Shown: positions 9,136-17,597 of the stretch, piece after piece
How the letters are laid out: every line of letters starts with the position of its first letter
Numbering within the stretch: position 1 is the stretch's first letter
NCBI GenBank assembly: GCA_947259175.1
Contig: CAMYKW010000030.1
Location: 1 to 64,000 of the forward strand
Length of the DNA stretch: 64,000 nucleotides
Direction: 5' to 3'
Origin: an uncultured Gammaproteobacteria bacterium
GTDB taxonomy: Bacteria > Pseudomonadota > Gammaproteobacteria > Arenicellales > JAANXG01
Translations under genes and position numbers: made by a program
The notes under the pieces: model-generated
Told to the model about the DNA's origin: nothing
The model's database searches: none
Seen by the model: the letters and a program-made list of their open reading frames with translations, nothing else

Positions 9136-9366
9136 ATGGTTGATGGATTATGTTTTATCTATGAAAAAAGTTGCGAGATAGTTCAAATATTACACGACAT
9201 CCCGAGCTATTCAGAAGAACGATGCTGGAAGGGTTGCAACAAGAATGACGGGTTTAATAGCGGCCTGTTGAACGGCGTACTTGACTGCGGAAAGTGGCAT
9301 CGAATGGTTGCCGTACAAAGTGTTACTCGCGCGCCCAGAAACCTTAGACCATTACTATTCGTGTGA
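9136..9366 (+). pseudogene. Truncated N-terminal fragment of an alpha-toroid protein paralogue
   Basis: A 76-codon plus-strand ORF aligns by eye with the N-terminus of the neighbouring minus-strand gene (9510-10787). The fragment has GCNKNDGFNSGLLN...GKWHRMVAVQSVTRAPRNLRPLL and the neighbour has GYNKHDGLNSPILK...GKWPRILAIQGVMRFPVNLRPAL. Similarity ends at about 9360 and a stop follows at once; the remaining roughly 350 residues of the family are absent in all frames. It is the only plus-strand coding trace in this region. It sits exactly between the AT-rich cassette and the asnB group, as expected of a recombination scar. Confidence 0.7.
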
Positions 9367-9509
9367 GAATACTGTAATCTTATTTCGATTCCGTTTTGTC
9401 GTAGAATCCGGCGGCGAACAGATCAAAAACGTAGATCGATTGATCCTGCGTGGCTATCCGTAGCTTAACCCACTCTGGTCTGATACATACAACAACCCAG
9501 CACAAAAAC
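9367..9509. other. Non-coding remainder of the 9083-9509 gap
   Basis: No gene is supported here beyond the toroid fragment at 9136-9366. The bases from 9367 to the end of the toroid gene at 9510 do not continue the homology, and I see no terminator hairpin. The promoter for the GT9-led operon should lie within 9083-9200 on the minus strand, but no strong -35/-10 pair is evident. Confidence 0.35.
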
Positions 9510-10787
9510 TCACGTTACCACCGTACTTGCGTCGGGTGCAAAGCCATGTAGACAGTCTCCAGTTACAACTTGCGCTCTTTCCGCGCTCGAGTATGAGCTG
9601 CTGTTTGTGGCTCTTTCTTGCATGCAAAAATCGCCGAGAGCACGAGCCATCCAGGCGTTGCACCAGCGAAGCAGTGTAAATCCTCTGGTAAAAGACCGTG
9701 CTCGTTGGTAATAGAACCGTCCCGGCGTATACATATTCTTCACGGCCCAGGCACAGGTTCGTGGCGCAAATCCAGGGTACCTGTCATTATGCCTGGCAAA
9801 GGTCAATATTCCCTGTGCTGCGCCGTGGATATCATGCGGATAATTCTGATCGCTCATCCATCGAGGAGAGCCATCATCATTGAATAACTTATTGGCATAA
9901 AAATCCAAACCTTTCCAATATACATCTTCGTATCGGTCGTCACCACTGGACGCCATGTATCGCCAGAGCGCGTCGAGTATAAAACCCGTGTGGTAATTGT
10001 CGTGACGGATGTGGGAATCGTTGGGCGGGTCGGTATAGAACCAGGCATCGTAGTCGGTTTGCCGATTGACAACGTATTGCACCAGTCTCTCCGCGTCTTC
10101 TTTGTGATTTTTGTCGCCACTGAGCTTATTGAACTCGGCAATCACCGCACCAATCAGAATGCTGACATCCATGACGCGCATAGTCATAGGCATAGGCATG
10201 TAAGCTAGACACATTTCAGAACGATCGTTTTTCAATACGGTCAGGTCGTTCAGAAAAAACCGGATCGCTCCGGCGACCGGTTCAAGATACGCGGGCTTCG
10301 ACGTGACTCGGAAAGCCTCGAGAAATGCCTCGCAGACAAAACTGGTTACCACGGCGTTCGGGGTGTCCGTGGGGGCATAAAAGCCCGGGTCCTGCCATGG
10401 ATAATGGTAACCCCAGCAATTACCCGCCCAATTACCGGGGGAGCGAATGCTCAACAACAATTCCAGCAGCTCTTCAGCCTGCGCCAAATATTCGCTTCGT
10501 CCGTGGGTCCGGTAGCGGTCAATGAACGCGAGGGCGAACAAAGCAAGTCCCTTGGGATTGTAGGTCTTTGGAACCAGTAGAGCCGGTCGCAGGTTCACAG
10601 GGAAGCGCATTACCCCTTGAATCGCCAAAATCCGCGGCCATTTCCCCCATCCGAGCAACAATTTGAGGATCGGGCTATTCAGGCCATCATGCTTGTTGTA
10701 GCCGCGATATCCCTGTGTCGCGCTCCAAAGCAGGACTTCGTCGAGTACTTGTTCCAGTTTTTCGATGTTTACTGTTGAAGTTGCCAC
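9510..10787 (-). CDS. Alpha-toroid (six-hairpin-like) protein of a polysaccharide locus
   Basis: The protein is about 425 residues, rich in aromatic residues and helices, with motifs such as GNWAGNCWGYHYPWQD, NAVVTSFVCEAFLEA, IRHDNYHTGFILDAL and HDIHGAAQGIL. These fit an alpha/alpha toroid like those of six-hairpin glycosidases and epimerase-type polysaccharide enzymes. Homologues are common in exopolysaccharide clusters and are often misnamed. I cannot assign a reaction. The frame is open to 10856, but that start would lie 88 bases inside asnB. GTG at 10787, 19 bases inside asnB, is more plausible. A truncated relative lies at 9136-9366 on the other strand. Confidence 0.7.
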   Translation of the reverse strand: MATSTVNIEKLEQVLDEVLLWSATQGYRGYNKHDGLNSPILKLLLGWGKWPRILAIQGVMRFPVNLRPALLVPKTYNPKGLALFALAFIDRYRTHGRSEYLAQAEELLELLLSIRSPGNWAGNCWGYHYPWQDPGFYAPTDTPNAVVTSFVCEAFLEAFRVTSKPAYLEPVAGAIRFFLNDLTVLKNDRSEMCLAYMPMPMTMRVMDVSILIGAVIAEFNKLSGDKNHKEDAERLVQYVVNRQTDYDAWFYTDPPNDSHIRHDNYHTGFILDALWRYMASSGDDRYEDVYWKGLDFYANKLFNDDGSPRWMSDQNYPHDIHGAAQGILTFARHNDRYPGFAPRTCAWAVKNMYTPGRFYYQRARSFTRGFTLLRWCNAWMARALGDFCMQERATNSSSYSSAERAQVVTGDCLHGFAPDASTVVT

Positions 10788-12649
10788 TGCTCGGTTTCGA
10801 AAATGTCGACCCACAGATGAGTCATCAGCATGAGGTAAAGTAAGAAATAGTGCCACCGGTACCGCTTACCTTCCGGATACCGGCGCACTTCTTGAACAAA
10901 TTTCGGGTTGAATAAGCCATATTCGGCAATTCTTTCGTCAGAGAGCAGGCGCTCTGACAACGTCGACAAATGTCGATTGAAGAAGCGCGCGGCATCCACC
11001 TGGAATCCGCTCTTCGGTCGACACAATACCTCGTCCGGCAATATTTCCGCCAGGATCTTGCGGAGAAATGCCTTTGGCGTTCCGCGGGGCATAAGGCCTT
11101 CCAGACCAAGGAAACCAACTCTCCCGGCGAGCACACGATCCACGAAAGGCACTCGAACCTCCAAGCCTTCCGCCATGCTGACCCGGTCTTCCTGCCACAA
11201 GAGATCATTGACCATCTTGTGTCTCCATTCAAAAGATGCCATGGCTTCGACAGGGTTTGAGTTTTCCGGCCATAACTTCTCAATCGTTTGATAGGCGCCA
11301 GGTAGCTTACAGTCAAGCATGCGTGGGCCGTATATCCGGTGGCGTAGCGCCGGACTGTCCCATACGTTGCGTAGCAGTCCGTAAACCTTGGGCCAGTTGC
11401 CGAGTGCCTGCAACATGTTTAACGCGCGCTCTGATTCACTCCATGGCAGCCTCTGCAACCCCGAGAACATTTTCGCCCCGATGCTGCCCAGCGATTCGGA
11501 CAACCATGCTGGCGTGAAGCCGTGCAATTGTTCGGCACGATAGAGAATTCGATGGCTGTTGTAACCAAGAAACAGTTCGTCTCCTCCCAAGCCGGAAAGT
11601 GCCACCTTCACCTGTGCGGCTGTAATCTTGGCCAACAGGCTGACCTGCAACGCATTAATTTTCGGTAACTCCAAATGCCAAGTGAGGCGCGGCAAAATGT
11701 CGTGCAGGTCATCTGCGACTCGGCCTCGCAAATTTTCTACGCCCAGTAGTTCGGCAGTCCGTGCTGCGTTTCTGGCTTCGCTGGGATCGTCTCCCACGTC
11801 AAGCGTGAAGGTCCGAAGAGGCGCCGGCGAGAACTCTCGTCCGAGCGCCACCACAGCCGCCGAGTCGATGCCGCCGGACAGGTAAGCTCCGACCTCCACG
11901 TCCGCGGTAAAATGCGCGTGAACCGAGTCTCGTAAAGTTTCTAAAACCCCTTTGTTGCCGCAGTCAGTCTCCGGGGCCGGGATGTTCCGCTCCGCCAGAC
12001 CGACTCCTAGTTTCCATTCGTGCACACAGCCGGGCGGCAATTGTTCTATGTGCTTAAAAAGGCTCCCGTTGGCGGGGATATAACGGAAGTTCATCAACAA
12101 ATGGAGATTTTGGCAGTTCAGTTCAGCTCGCATACCGCGCCTGGCAATTATCGCCTTCGCTTCTGAGGCAAATGAAATGCTCCCATCTGCCTGCTTGCGG
12201 ACGAAAAGAGGCTTAATACCCAAAGGATCGCGCGCAAGTAGTCCGATTGAGCGCTTTTCGTCCCAGATGGCGAAAGCGTACATACCCCGTAGTTGAGAAA
12301 TCCCCTGCCAGCCCCACGCCCGGTACAATTCCATGATCACCTCGGTGTCGGACGAACTGCGGAATGTGTGTCCCCGTGACGCGAGTCGGCTGCGTAAATC
12401 CTCGTAGTTATAGATCTCTCCGTTGAAAATGATGCAGAACCGTCGATCGTGGCTATACATTGGCTGATCACCACTAGCGAGGTCGATAATCGCAAGGCGG
12501 GTGTGGCCAAACGCTGCGTTACTGAATATTTGTGATCCATTTCCGTCGGGGCCACGGTGGGAAATACGATCCATCATCTTGCGAAGATCTGCGCCGCCTT
12601 CGTTCGGCTCTATCGGCGCGTGAGAAAACCAGCCGGCGATACCGCACAT
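10769..12649 (-). CDS. asnB: Asparagine synthetase-type glutamine amidotransferase
   Basis: This 626-residue enzyme has an N-terminal class II glutaminase domain (MCGIAGW; Cys2 nucleophile; RISHRGPDG; FNGEIYNYEDLR). The C-terminal synthetase domain carries the PP-loop SGGIDSAAVVALG near residue 260 and a SGLGGDELFLGYNSH motif. AsnB-like proteins make asparagine from aspartate using glutamine. Those in polysaccharide loci often amidate sugar acids or peptide parts of glycans instead. Here it lies between DUF354 (1-base gap upstream) and the toroid gene, so a glycan-modifying role is plausible but not shown. Confidence 0.88.
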   Translation of the reverse strand: MCGIAGWFSHAPIEPNEGGADLRKMMDRISHRGPDGNGSQIFSNAAFGHTRLAIIDLASGDQPMYSHDRRFCIIFNGEIYNYEDLRSRLASRGHTFRSSSDTEVIMELYRAWGWQGISQLRGMYAFAIWDEKRSIGLLARDPLGIKPLFVRKQADGSISFASEAKAIIARRGMRAELNCQNLHLLMNFRYIPANGSLFKHIEQLPPGCVHEWKLGVGLAERNIPAPETDCGNKGVLETLRDSVHAHFTADVEVGAYLSGGIDSAAVVALGREFSPAPLRTFTLDVGDDPSEARNAARTAELLGVENLRGRVADDLHDILPRLTWHLELPKINALQVSLLAKITAAQVKVALSGLGGDELFLGYNSHRILYRAEQLHGFTPAWLSESLGSIGAKMFSGLQRLPWSESERALNMLQALGNWPKVYGLLRNVWDSPALRHRIYGPRMLDCKLPGAYQTIEKLWPENSNPVEAMASFEWRHKMVNDLLWQEDRVSMAEGLEVRVPFVDRVLAGRVGFLGLEGLMPRGTPKAFLRKILAEILPDEVLCRPKSGFQVDAARFFNRHLSTLSERLLSDERIAEYGLFNPKFVQEVRRYPEGKRYRWHYFLLYLMLMTHLWVDIFETEQWQLQQ

Positions 12650-12650
12650 A

Positions 12651-13715
12651 CTAACGACCTTCAGATTCTTGAAACGCCGAGAGCGGTTCTGGAAACGTTT
12701 CTATGCACTTAGCAACGAAGGCTGCAACGTCAATCGTCTCGCGAAGCAGTTGTTGATTTGCGTCGATATAGCTCTCAACTGAACTGTTCAAGAGTTCATC
12801 AATCAATTCGCTTAGTTGCGGCCAGTGCAATTGTCTTAGATTGCGCACCAGACCATATCTTCTCTCTTGTTCGTTCGTGTAACCACGGCCGGTCTTAGCC
12901 GCGTAAACGGCCGGCACGCCAAGTACGGCGCTCTCCGATGCCATCGTGGCGCTTTCTCCGATATATGCGCGACAAAAAGCCATCACGTGATGAACGTCTT
13001 TCTTGGAACCCTGATAGCCATACGGTTTCATTTCGTCCGTAAGGGGAGACTCGGCCGAGATCAGTACTTTCCCCTTACTTGAAAGCTTGTGAACGAGTTT
13101 TGAAAGCAGATCGTTCTTCCATCCTCGCTCACCAATATCGTGGTTGGCTTGCCAGGAAACCAATCGCACAAGAAATGTATCGCTATTTTCAGCAAGGCCG
13201 TTACGTACCGCCACTTCTCTGTCGGGTGAAAAGTAATCAGGATGCAGATATGAGAGTTCATGATAGCCGGGGTAGCGGATGTGTCGTCGTCTGGGTAACC
13301 ATGCCTCGTAACATTGAGGAACGACTACCGCGGATGCGAACGGGTAGGTAACCGCATTTTGAAGAGTTGCGTTTTCTGTGTCGTAGAAAACCAGAGAAGG
13401 TATACGTGCAAGTGCGCCCACCTGAGCTATGCTTACACCGCCGATTGCCGCCATGATATCGGGCTTTTCGCGCCGGATCACCTTCCACAATGCCAGATTT
13501 CGCCTTATTAACTCGCTCGCCAAAGAGACGATACCGCCCTTGCCCATTGCTGAAAGCGGATTATGCGTTAGTCCCAATTCGTCGAGGAGCTCCAGGGCGA
13601 ATTCCTTGTTTCGGCTCGTTATAATTATTCGGTGCCCACGATCGGCGAGGAGTCGAATAGGCTGGCGAAAAAAATGAACATGGGCGGGATGGCCGATATC
13701 AATCAATACTTTCAT
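12651..13715 (-). CDS. DUF354-family GT-B-like protein
   Basis: The 354-residue protein starts MKVLIDIGHPAHVHFFR, the signature start of DUF354, a family with a UDP-GlcNAc 2-epimerase/GT-B-like fold common in archaeal and bacterial glycan loci. Other family segments are IAQVGALARIPSLVFYDTE and an ESATMASESAVLGVPAVY donor-site-like stretch near residue 255. It probably handles nucleotide-sugar substrates; the reaction is unknown. It is the first gene of the DUF354-asnB-toroid transcript, with ATG 13715 preceded by a 278-base gap holding a possible promoter. Confidence 0.8.
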   Translation of the reverse strand: MKVLIDIGHPAHVHFFRQPIRLLADRGHRIIITSRNKEFALELLDELGLTHNPLSAMGKGGIVSLASELIRRNLALWKVIRREKPDIMAAIGGVSIAQVGALARIPSLVFYDTENATLQNAVTYPFASAVVVPQCYEAWLPRRRHIRYPGYHELSYLHPDYFSPDREVAVRNGLAENSDTFLVRLVSWQANHDIGERGWKNDLLSKLVHKLSSKGKVLISAESPLTDEMKPYGYQGSKKDVHHVMAFCRAYIGESATMASESAVLGVPAVYAAKTGRGYTNEQERRYGLVRNLRQLHWPQLSELIDELLNSSVESYIDANQQLLRETIDVAAFVAKCIETFPEPLSAFQESEGR

Positions 13716-13781
13716 CGCCGGCCGTCGAACAGCAAATAGAATCTTTCCTTAGTTTCGTTGGAAAATCTCTGCATTTGGATA

Positions 13782-13787
13782 ATTGTA
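13782..13787 (-). promoter_or_regulatory. Possible -10 element for the DUF354-asnB operon
   Basis: Read on the minus strand the hexamer is TACAAT, about 67 bases upstream of ATG 13715, in a locally AT-rich stretch with TATTGAATTG upstream acting as a weak -35 candidate. The rest of the 13716-13993 gap shows no gene. Confidence 0.35.
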
Positions 13788-13993
13788 GATTAGAAAAAAA
13801 CAATTCAATACTTTTCGTTAGAAACCTAACTGCCGGTGCGAGGTAGCGACAGGCGGTATAGACATAGTGTATCAAGGCAGCAACGCTTCAATGGTTCATC
13901 GATGATAGCGATACGATCGCCTCATGGATGTAGCGCGTTGAATTGATTTTATTCCTTCGCAAACAGACCGCCACCTTTGCGCTCAATTCAAAT

Positions 13994-14822
13994 TTAAGAG
14001 TCAGTATGTCGCCGCCTCTCTTCCGAATTTCGATAATGCAAGGAGGACACCTGCTCAGAAAGCACACCGATCAAGAAAATAATCAGTGAAGAAACATATA
14101 GTAATGCGCTCATATTAGTGAATCGCGAGTCACTTATGTAGGTGTAGCCGTAATAGGCGGTGGCGATCGCAAACAAGGCGATGCTTATAGGAAGGAACAG
14201 AAATACGGATGTTGCTTCGAGATTCTGTGTTTCGTTGTTTTGCATCTATCGGCACGTAAGCTACCGCATAACCGTTTCGGAAAAACGCCATGGTGCTCGT
14301 CGTAGGATATGAGAATCGGTTCGGCAATAAATACAAGAAATTCTTGAATGCCTTCGCCCGAACGGCGCGAAATCCGGAGGTAAGATCCTCGATATGATAG
14401 CCGGTCATCAGGCTCGCGAGTCGATTGAAGCCGGTATTGGCTAGTAAGCGACTGAAGGATGCCTGGGTCTTCGTGGAGCGGGATCCAACAACCATGTCGT
14501 AGCCGGCGTCGATCTTCGCCAACAACCTGGCTATATCCGTGGCCGAGTGTTGACCATCGGCATCCATAAACACCAGCACCTCGCCGGAGGCCATGCGGGC
14601 GCCGCTCTTGATCGCCGCGCCGTTTCCGATGTTGTAAGGATGGTTAATCAGCGTCACACCCTCGATAGAAGGAATCTCGGGAGAGGAACCATCATCGACG
14701 ACGATGACTTGCGCTTCCGGATACAAATCTTGAATTTTTTTACACAGCGGACCGATAGTGGCTTGTTCATTGAAGCACGGCAGAATTATACTCAGAGAAT
14801 ACCGGGCGCTTTTGTTTGTCAT
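13994..14822 (-). pseudogene. Glycosyltransferase family 2 (polyprenyl-phosphate sugar synthase type), split by deletion and frameshift
   Basis: Frame 1 (14822 to about 14215) encodes a DPM1-like GT2 domain: IILPCFNEQATIG, VIVVDDGSS, MDADGQHSATD, GFRAVRAKAF and YVPIDAKQR. It then runs into unrelated residues and stops at 14130. The family's membrane-anchored tail, FLFLPISIALF through FTNMSALL and FLIGVLSEQV, is encoded in another frame (14245-13994). Compared with the usual arrangement, about 20 residues joining the halves (the LLRDG...SPL segment) are missing and the frame changes at about 14215-14225. As written it cannot produce a full enzyme, though the catalytic half could be translated. 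Its start overlaps the GT-C gene by 4 bases. Confidence 0.8.
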
Positions 14823-16756
14823 CGTGCTGCGGCTCCCTCACGTTGAGATAGTTGGCGGTCCAAGACCCTTTCCCAGCTTGCCAAAGCCTCCGAGTCAATG
14901 CTGATTTTTGCGACGGAATATTGATTCGCGTTTTTGGCCCGTGACAACGCGTTCTTGGATTCCTCCCAGTTACCAGCCGCCGCCCAAAAACGCGACTCGA
15001 GCAGTGCATAACTCATCTGTGAGTTATGACTAAATGCATTTCTCAACGCTTCGGCCGCGCGGTGGTAGTCGTTTAAGTGCTTGTGTATTTTCGACTCTAC
15101 TACATAGAGATTTGCGGTGCGTGTTCCTTGATTTTGATAGGCTGGATTTGCTTGCAGGCTCTTTACCAAGAAGAGCGTGTCCTTCGGTGTTATCGTAACG
15201 CAACGAGTTTCCATTTGTTTTCTAAGCATGAAATCCAGAGTCTGCGTGGCTGCCGTGTCGTAATCCGAATTTGATATTCGCGAGCCCAATAATTCGACTT
15301 CGGGTTTAGTTAAGTTCTGCCCATTCAGGCAACCTACCACTGCGAGTTGTAACTGAGGGCTGGCGTGGTCGGGTCTGATTGCCGCGGTATTGTTTAAGAA
15401 TTTCTCGGTTTGTTTAAAGTTACCATATAACATCCACACACTAGCGGCATTTTGTTGAGCGCGGTAGGACCCGGGATGCTCCAGCGCCCAGACTGTTGCC
15501 AATTCCAGCGGGGTACCCCACAAGTTGGCGGCTCGGGACGTGGTAACCGTAACGAGTATGCCGAAGATGAACAAGGTCGCTTTTAGAAATTTCGATAGAT
15601 CGCTGCGATTGGTGAACACAAGATAAGCGGCTGCAAGCAGTATTCCGTACATCGCCAAATAGTTGCGGTGTTCGAAATAGATTTCTAACGGAAAAATTGT
15701 TGATTCTAGAAGGTGGCTGACTAAGAACCAGACGATTGCGAAGCTCACCATCGGGACACGGTATCGCACCATGAACGCGATCAATCCCAGGACGATTAGG
15801 CTGACTATAGACAAGATGGTGGACGGTGGATCCACCAAAGATCGTGAGATGACGTAATCATCGTGGAAAACACCAGTACCTTGGCGCACGGGAACAACAA
15901 TATTTCCGAGGTAATCAAACAGGACACGGCTCTCGGTCATCAATCTCTCCACCAGCGTGAAGGACCGCGATTCAAATCCTGATTGAATAGACGGTATTTG
16001 CCAACTCAGCCAGCATACGAAGACTGTAATGGGCAGGTAGAGAAATACCGACGCCCACAAGGTCCATTTGGGCGGTAATTTGACGTTCGCGTTGCGTAGA
16101 ATCAGAAATTCAATAGCCAGCGCGAAAAGAAGAATCAGTATTCCGTTCTCCTTGCTCAAGGTTGCCAGAGCGCCTGCTATCACGATCCCGCCCGTCATCA
16201 ACAGGTAACCGGTCTTCACGTTTCTAGAGGCGATTACCCTTCCATAGCTGTAGGCAAGCAACCCCAGTATGATGAATAGCATGGAAAGCTGCGCCATTCT
16301 CTGTACGACATAAAGAGTTGTCGAGACATTAAAGGGATGCAACAACCAGATTCCCGCGGTCGCGACAGCAATGGTTTGGTTTACATGCTCTTGGTGCTTA
16401 TTCATCACCCGGCACAACACTAAACTGAGCCATGCGATACTCAGTCCAGTGAGCAGGTGCAGCAGCACGTTGGTCCGTTTAAACCGATACGGTCTGGATG
16501 GCCAAGTGTTGTCGTCGAGAAAGAACGACGCAAGCGATACCGGTCGCCCCAACGTGCCAGCCGTACCGCTGAGCACGTACCGGTACGCGTCTCCGAGGTT
16601 ATGTACGGTCTGCATACCCTGCAGTGCTGGCGCATCATCCAAAAGGAAAGAACCCCGCAACCCGGGGTTGTATACCCACCACGTCAGAACAAGTAGGATG
16701 ATTAGCGCCCCGGACGGGGCGAATACCAGGATCTTGTCTTTGGAAAGAATCTTCAA
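14819..16756 (-). CDS. Polytopic GT-C-like glycosyltransferase with C-terminal repeat domain (candidate pilin modifier)
   Basis: The protein has 645 residues. The first 420 hold roughly a dozen membrane segments, and the last 220 look helical and TPR-like. A loop after the first helix has FLLDDAPALQ and then LGRPVSLASFFLDD, and a LHPFNVSTTLYVVQRMAQLS stretch follows. These resemble TMTC/DUF1736-type GT-C enzymes that use lipid-linked sugars. It lies immediately downstream of pilA and is followed, with a 4-base overlap, by a polyprenyl-phosphate-sugar-synthase-type GT2. This context suggests pilin glycosylation at the periplasmic face (inference). Its -24 to +78 neighbourhood includes the pilA terminator, so expression likely depends on read-through. 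Confidence 0.7.
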   Translation of the reverse strand: MKILSKDKILVFAPSGALIILLVLTWWVYNPGLRGSFLLDDAPALQGMQTVHNLGDAYRYVLSGTAGTLGRPVSLASFFLDDNTWPSRPYRFKRTNVLLHLLTGLSIAWLSLVLCRVMNKHQEHVNQTIAVATAGIWLLHPFNVSTTLYVVQRMAQLSMLFIILGLLAYSYGRVIASRNVKTGYLLMTGGIVIAGALATLSKENGILILLFALAIEFLILRNANVKLPPKWTLWASVFLYLPITVFVCWLSWQIPSIQSGFESRSFTLVERLMTESRVLFDYLGNIVVPVRQGTGVFHDDYVISRSLVDPPSTILSIVSLIVLGLIAFMVRYRVPMVSFAIVWFLVSHLLESTIFPLEIYFEHRNYLAMYGILLAAAYLVFTNRSDLSKFLKATLFIFGILVTVTTSRAANLWGTPLELATVWALEHPGSYRAQQNAASVWMLYGNFKQTEKFLNNTAAIRPDHASPQLQLAVVGCLNGQNLTKPEVELLGSRISNSDYDTAATQTLDFMLRKQMETRCVTITPKDTLFLVKSLQANPAYQNQGTRTANLYVVESKIHKHLNDYHRAAEALRNAFSHNSQMSYALLESRFWAAAGNWEESKNALSRAKNANQYSVAKISIDSEALASWERVLDRQLSQREGAAAR

Positions 16757-16776
16757 GACGGCACGGTGCTAAATGT

Positions 16777-16802
16777 AAAAGACCCCGGCCGAAACCGGGG
16801 TC
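16777..16802 (-). terminator. Intrinsic terminator/attenuator after pilA
   Basis: On the minus strand GACCCCGG and CCGGGGTC pair around a 6-base loop (16781-16802), followed directly by TTTT. It lies between pilA (stop at 16834) and the downstream GT-C gene (start 16756), so it should cap the abundant pilA mRNA while letting some transcripts continue. Confidence 0.85.
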
Positions 16803-16833
16803 GGTGTCACCCGTGTTGACAAAGTGGTTACTA

Positions 16834-17256
16834 TTACTGGCGGCACTCCGGCGGTACATACCGTTCTGCGATCGAAACCGCGTCGCAGGTGAAATTGACC
16901 GATCCGGCGTTCGTGTTCGGAGTCAGGGTCAGCGTATCGTTGCCAATCTTTGATTCCGCGGTGTTGTACGTGATGGTGATGACGCCGCTGGTCCCAACTT
17001 GAACGGACAAGGTGTAATCACCGGTTATATCGGTGCCGGTGGCAATTCCCGCTTGCGTGTTGTTTGTCGGTAAGTCGCTTGTAGAAACGTAGTATTCGGC
17101 GACACCGGTTTTAGCGGGGGCCGCCAAGGCCAAGCCTTCCGATACCTTCGCGCGGATGGTGTAGTCCTGGTAAGCCGGGATCGCGATCGCGGCCAGGATG
17201 CCGATGATCGCTACCACGATCATCAGTTCGATCAAAGTAAAACCACGTTGTTTCAT
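16834..17256 (-). CDS. pilA: Major type IVa pilin
   Basis: PilA is the structural subunit of the type IV pilus. The 140-residue prepilin starts MKQRG, with cleavage before [16 protein letters not shown]; Glu5 of the mature protein is present. A C-terminal disulfide loop is formed by the cysteines in FTCDAV and PPECRQ. The mature globular domain is rich in Thr and Asn ([15 protein letters not shown]), possible glycan sites. ATG 17256 is chosen because AGGAGAT lies 7 bases upstream and the leader is then standard. A sigma-54 promoter lies at 17423-17438 and a strong terminator follows the gene. Confidence 0.95.
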   Translation of the reverse strand: MKQRGFTLIELMIVVAIIGILAAIAIPAYQDYTIRAKVSEGLALAAPAKTGVAEYYVSTSDLPTNNTQAGIATGTDITGDYTLSVQVGTSGVITITYNTAESKIGNDTLTLTPNTNAGSVNFTCDAVSIAERYVPPECRQ

Positions 17257-17422
17257 CGTTACATCTCCTAAAATGCTTGGTGTTACACACCGGTTATCTG
17301 AAATCAAAAGTCACCTCAAATTAAAAGGAACAGCGGCCGGGTCCTTGGCCGCGGGTTCCGTTCCACCCCAGACATCCCCACTGAGCCAGCGATGATCTTT
17401 TTGCTGCGACTGCCTGTAGCGC

Positions 17423-17438
17423 TGCAGGAACCGTGCCA
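17423..17438 (-). promoter_or_regulatory. Sigma-54 promoter of pilA
   Basis: The minus strand reads TGGCACGGTTCCTGCA, with the GG of the -24 element and the GC of the -12 element 10 bases apart, close to the RpoN consensus TGGCAC-N5-TTGCA. It lies about 170 bases upstream of the pilA ATG. The adjacent pilR and pilS genes encode the expected activator pair. PilR sites should lie in the AT-rich stretch at about 17460-17500. Apart from this the 17257-17597 gap shows no gene. Confidence 0.85.
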
Positions 17439-17597
17439 ACTGGGTGATAACGTGCGGCAGATTTTGAATTTCGCCTTATAATCAATTGGTTATTTCATTG
17501 CACGCGTCGCGGGGCAGCGAGCCGATAAACGGTATATTTTGAGGGTTCGACGGTTTTCGTCACTCCGGCTGACAATTTTTGTTAGTTCCGGGCTCGT

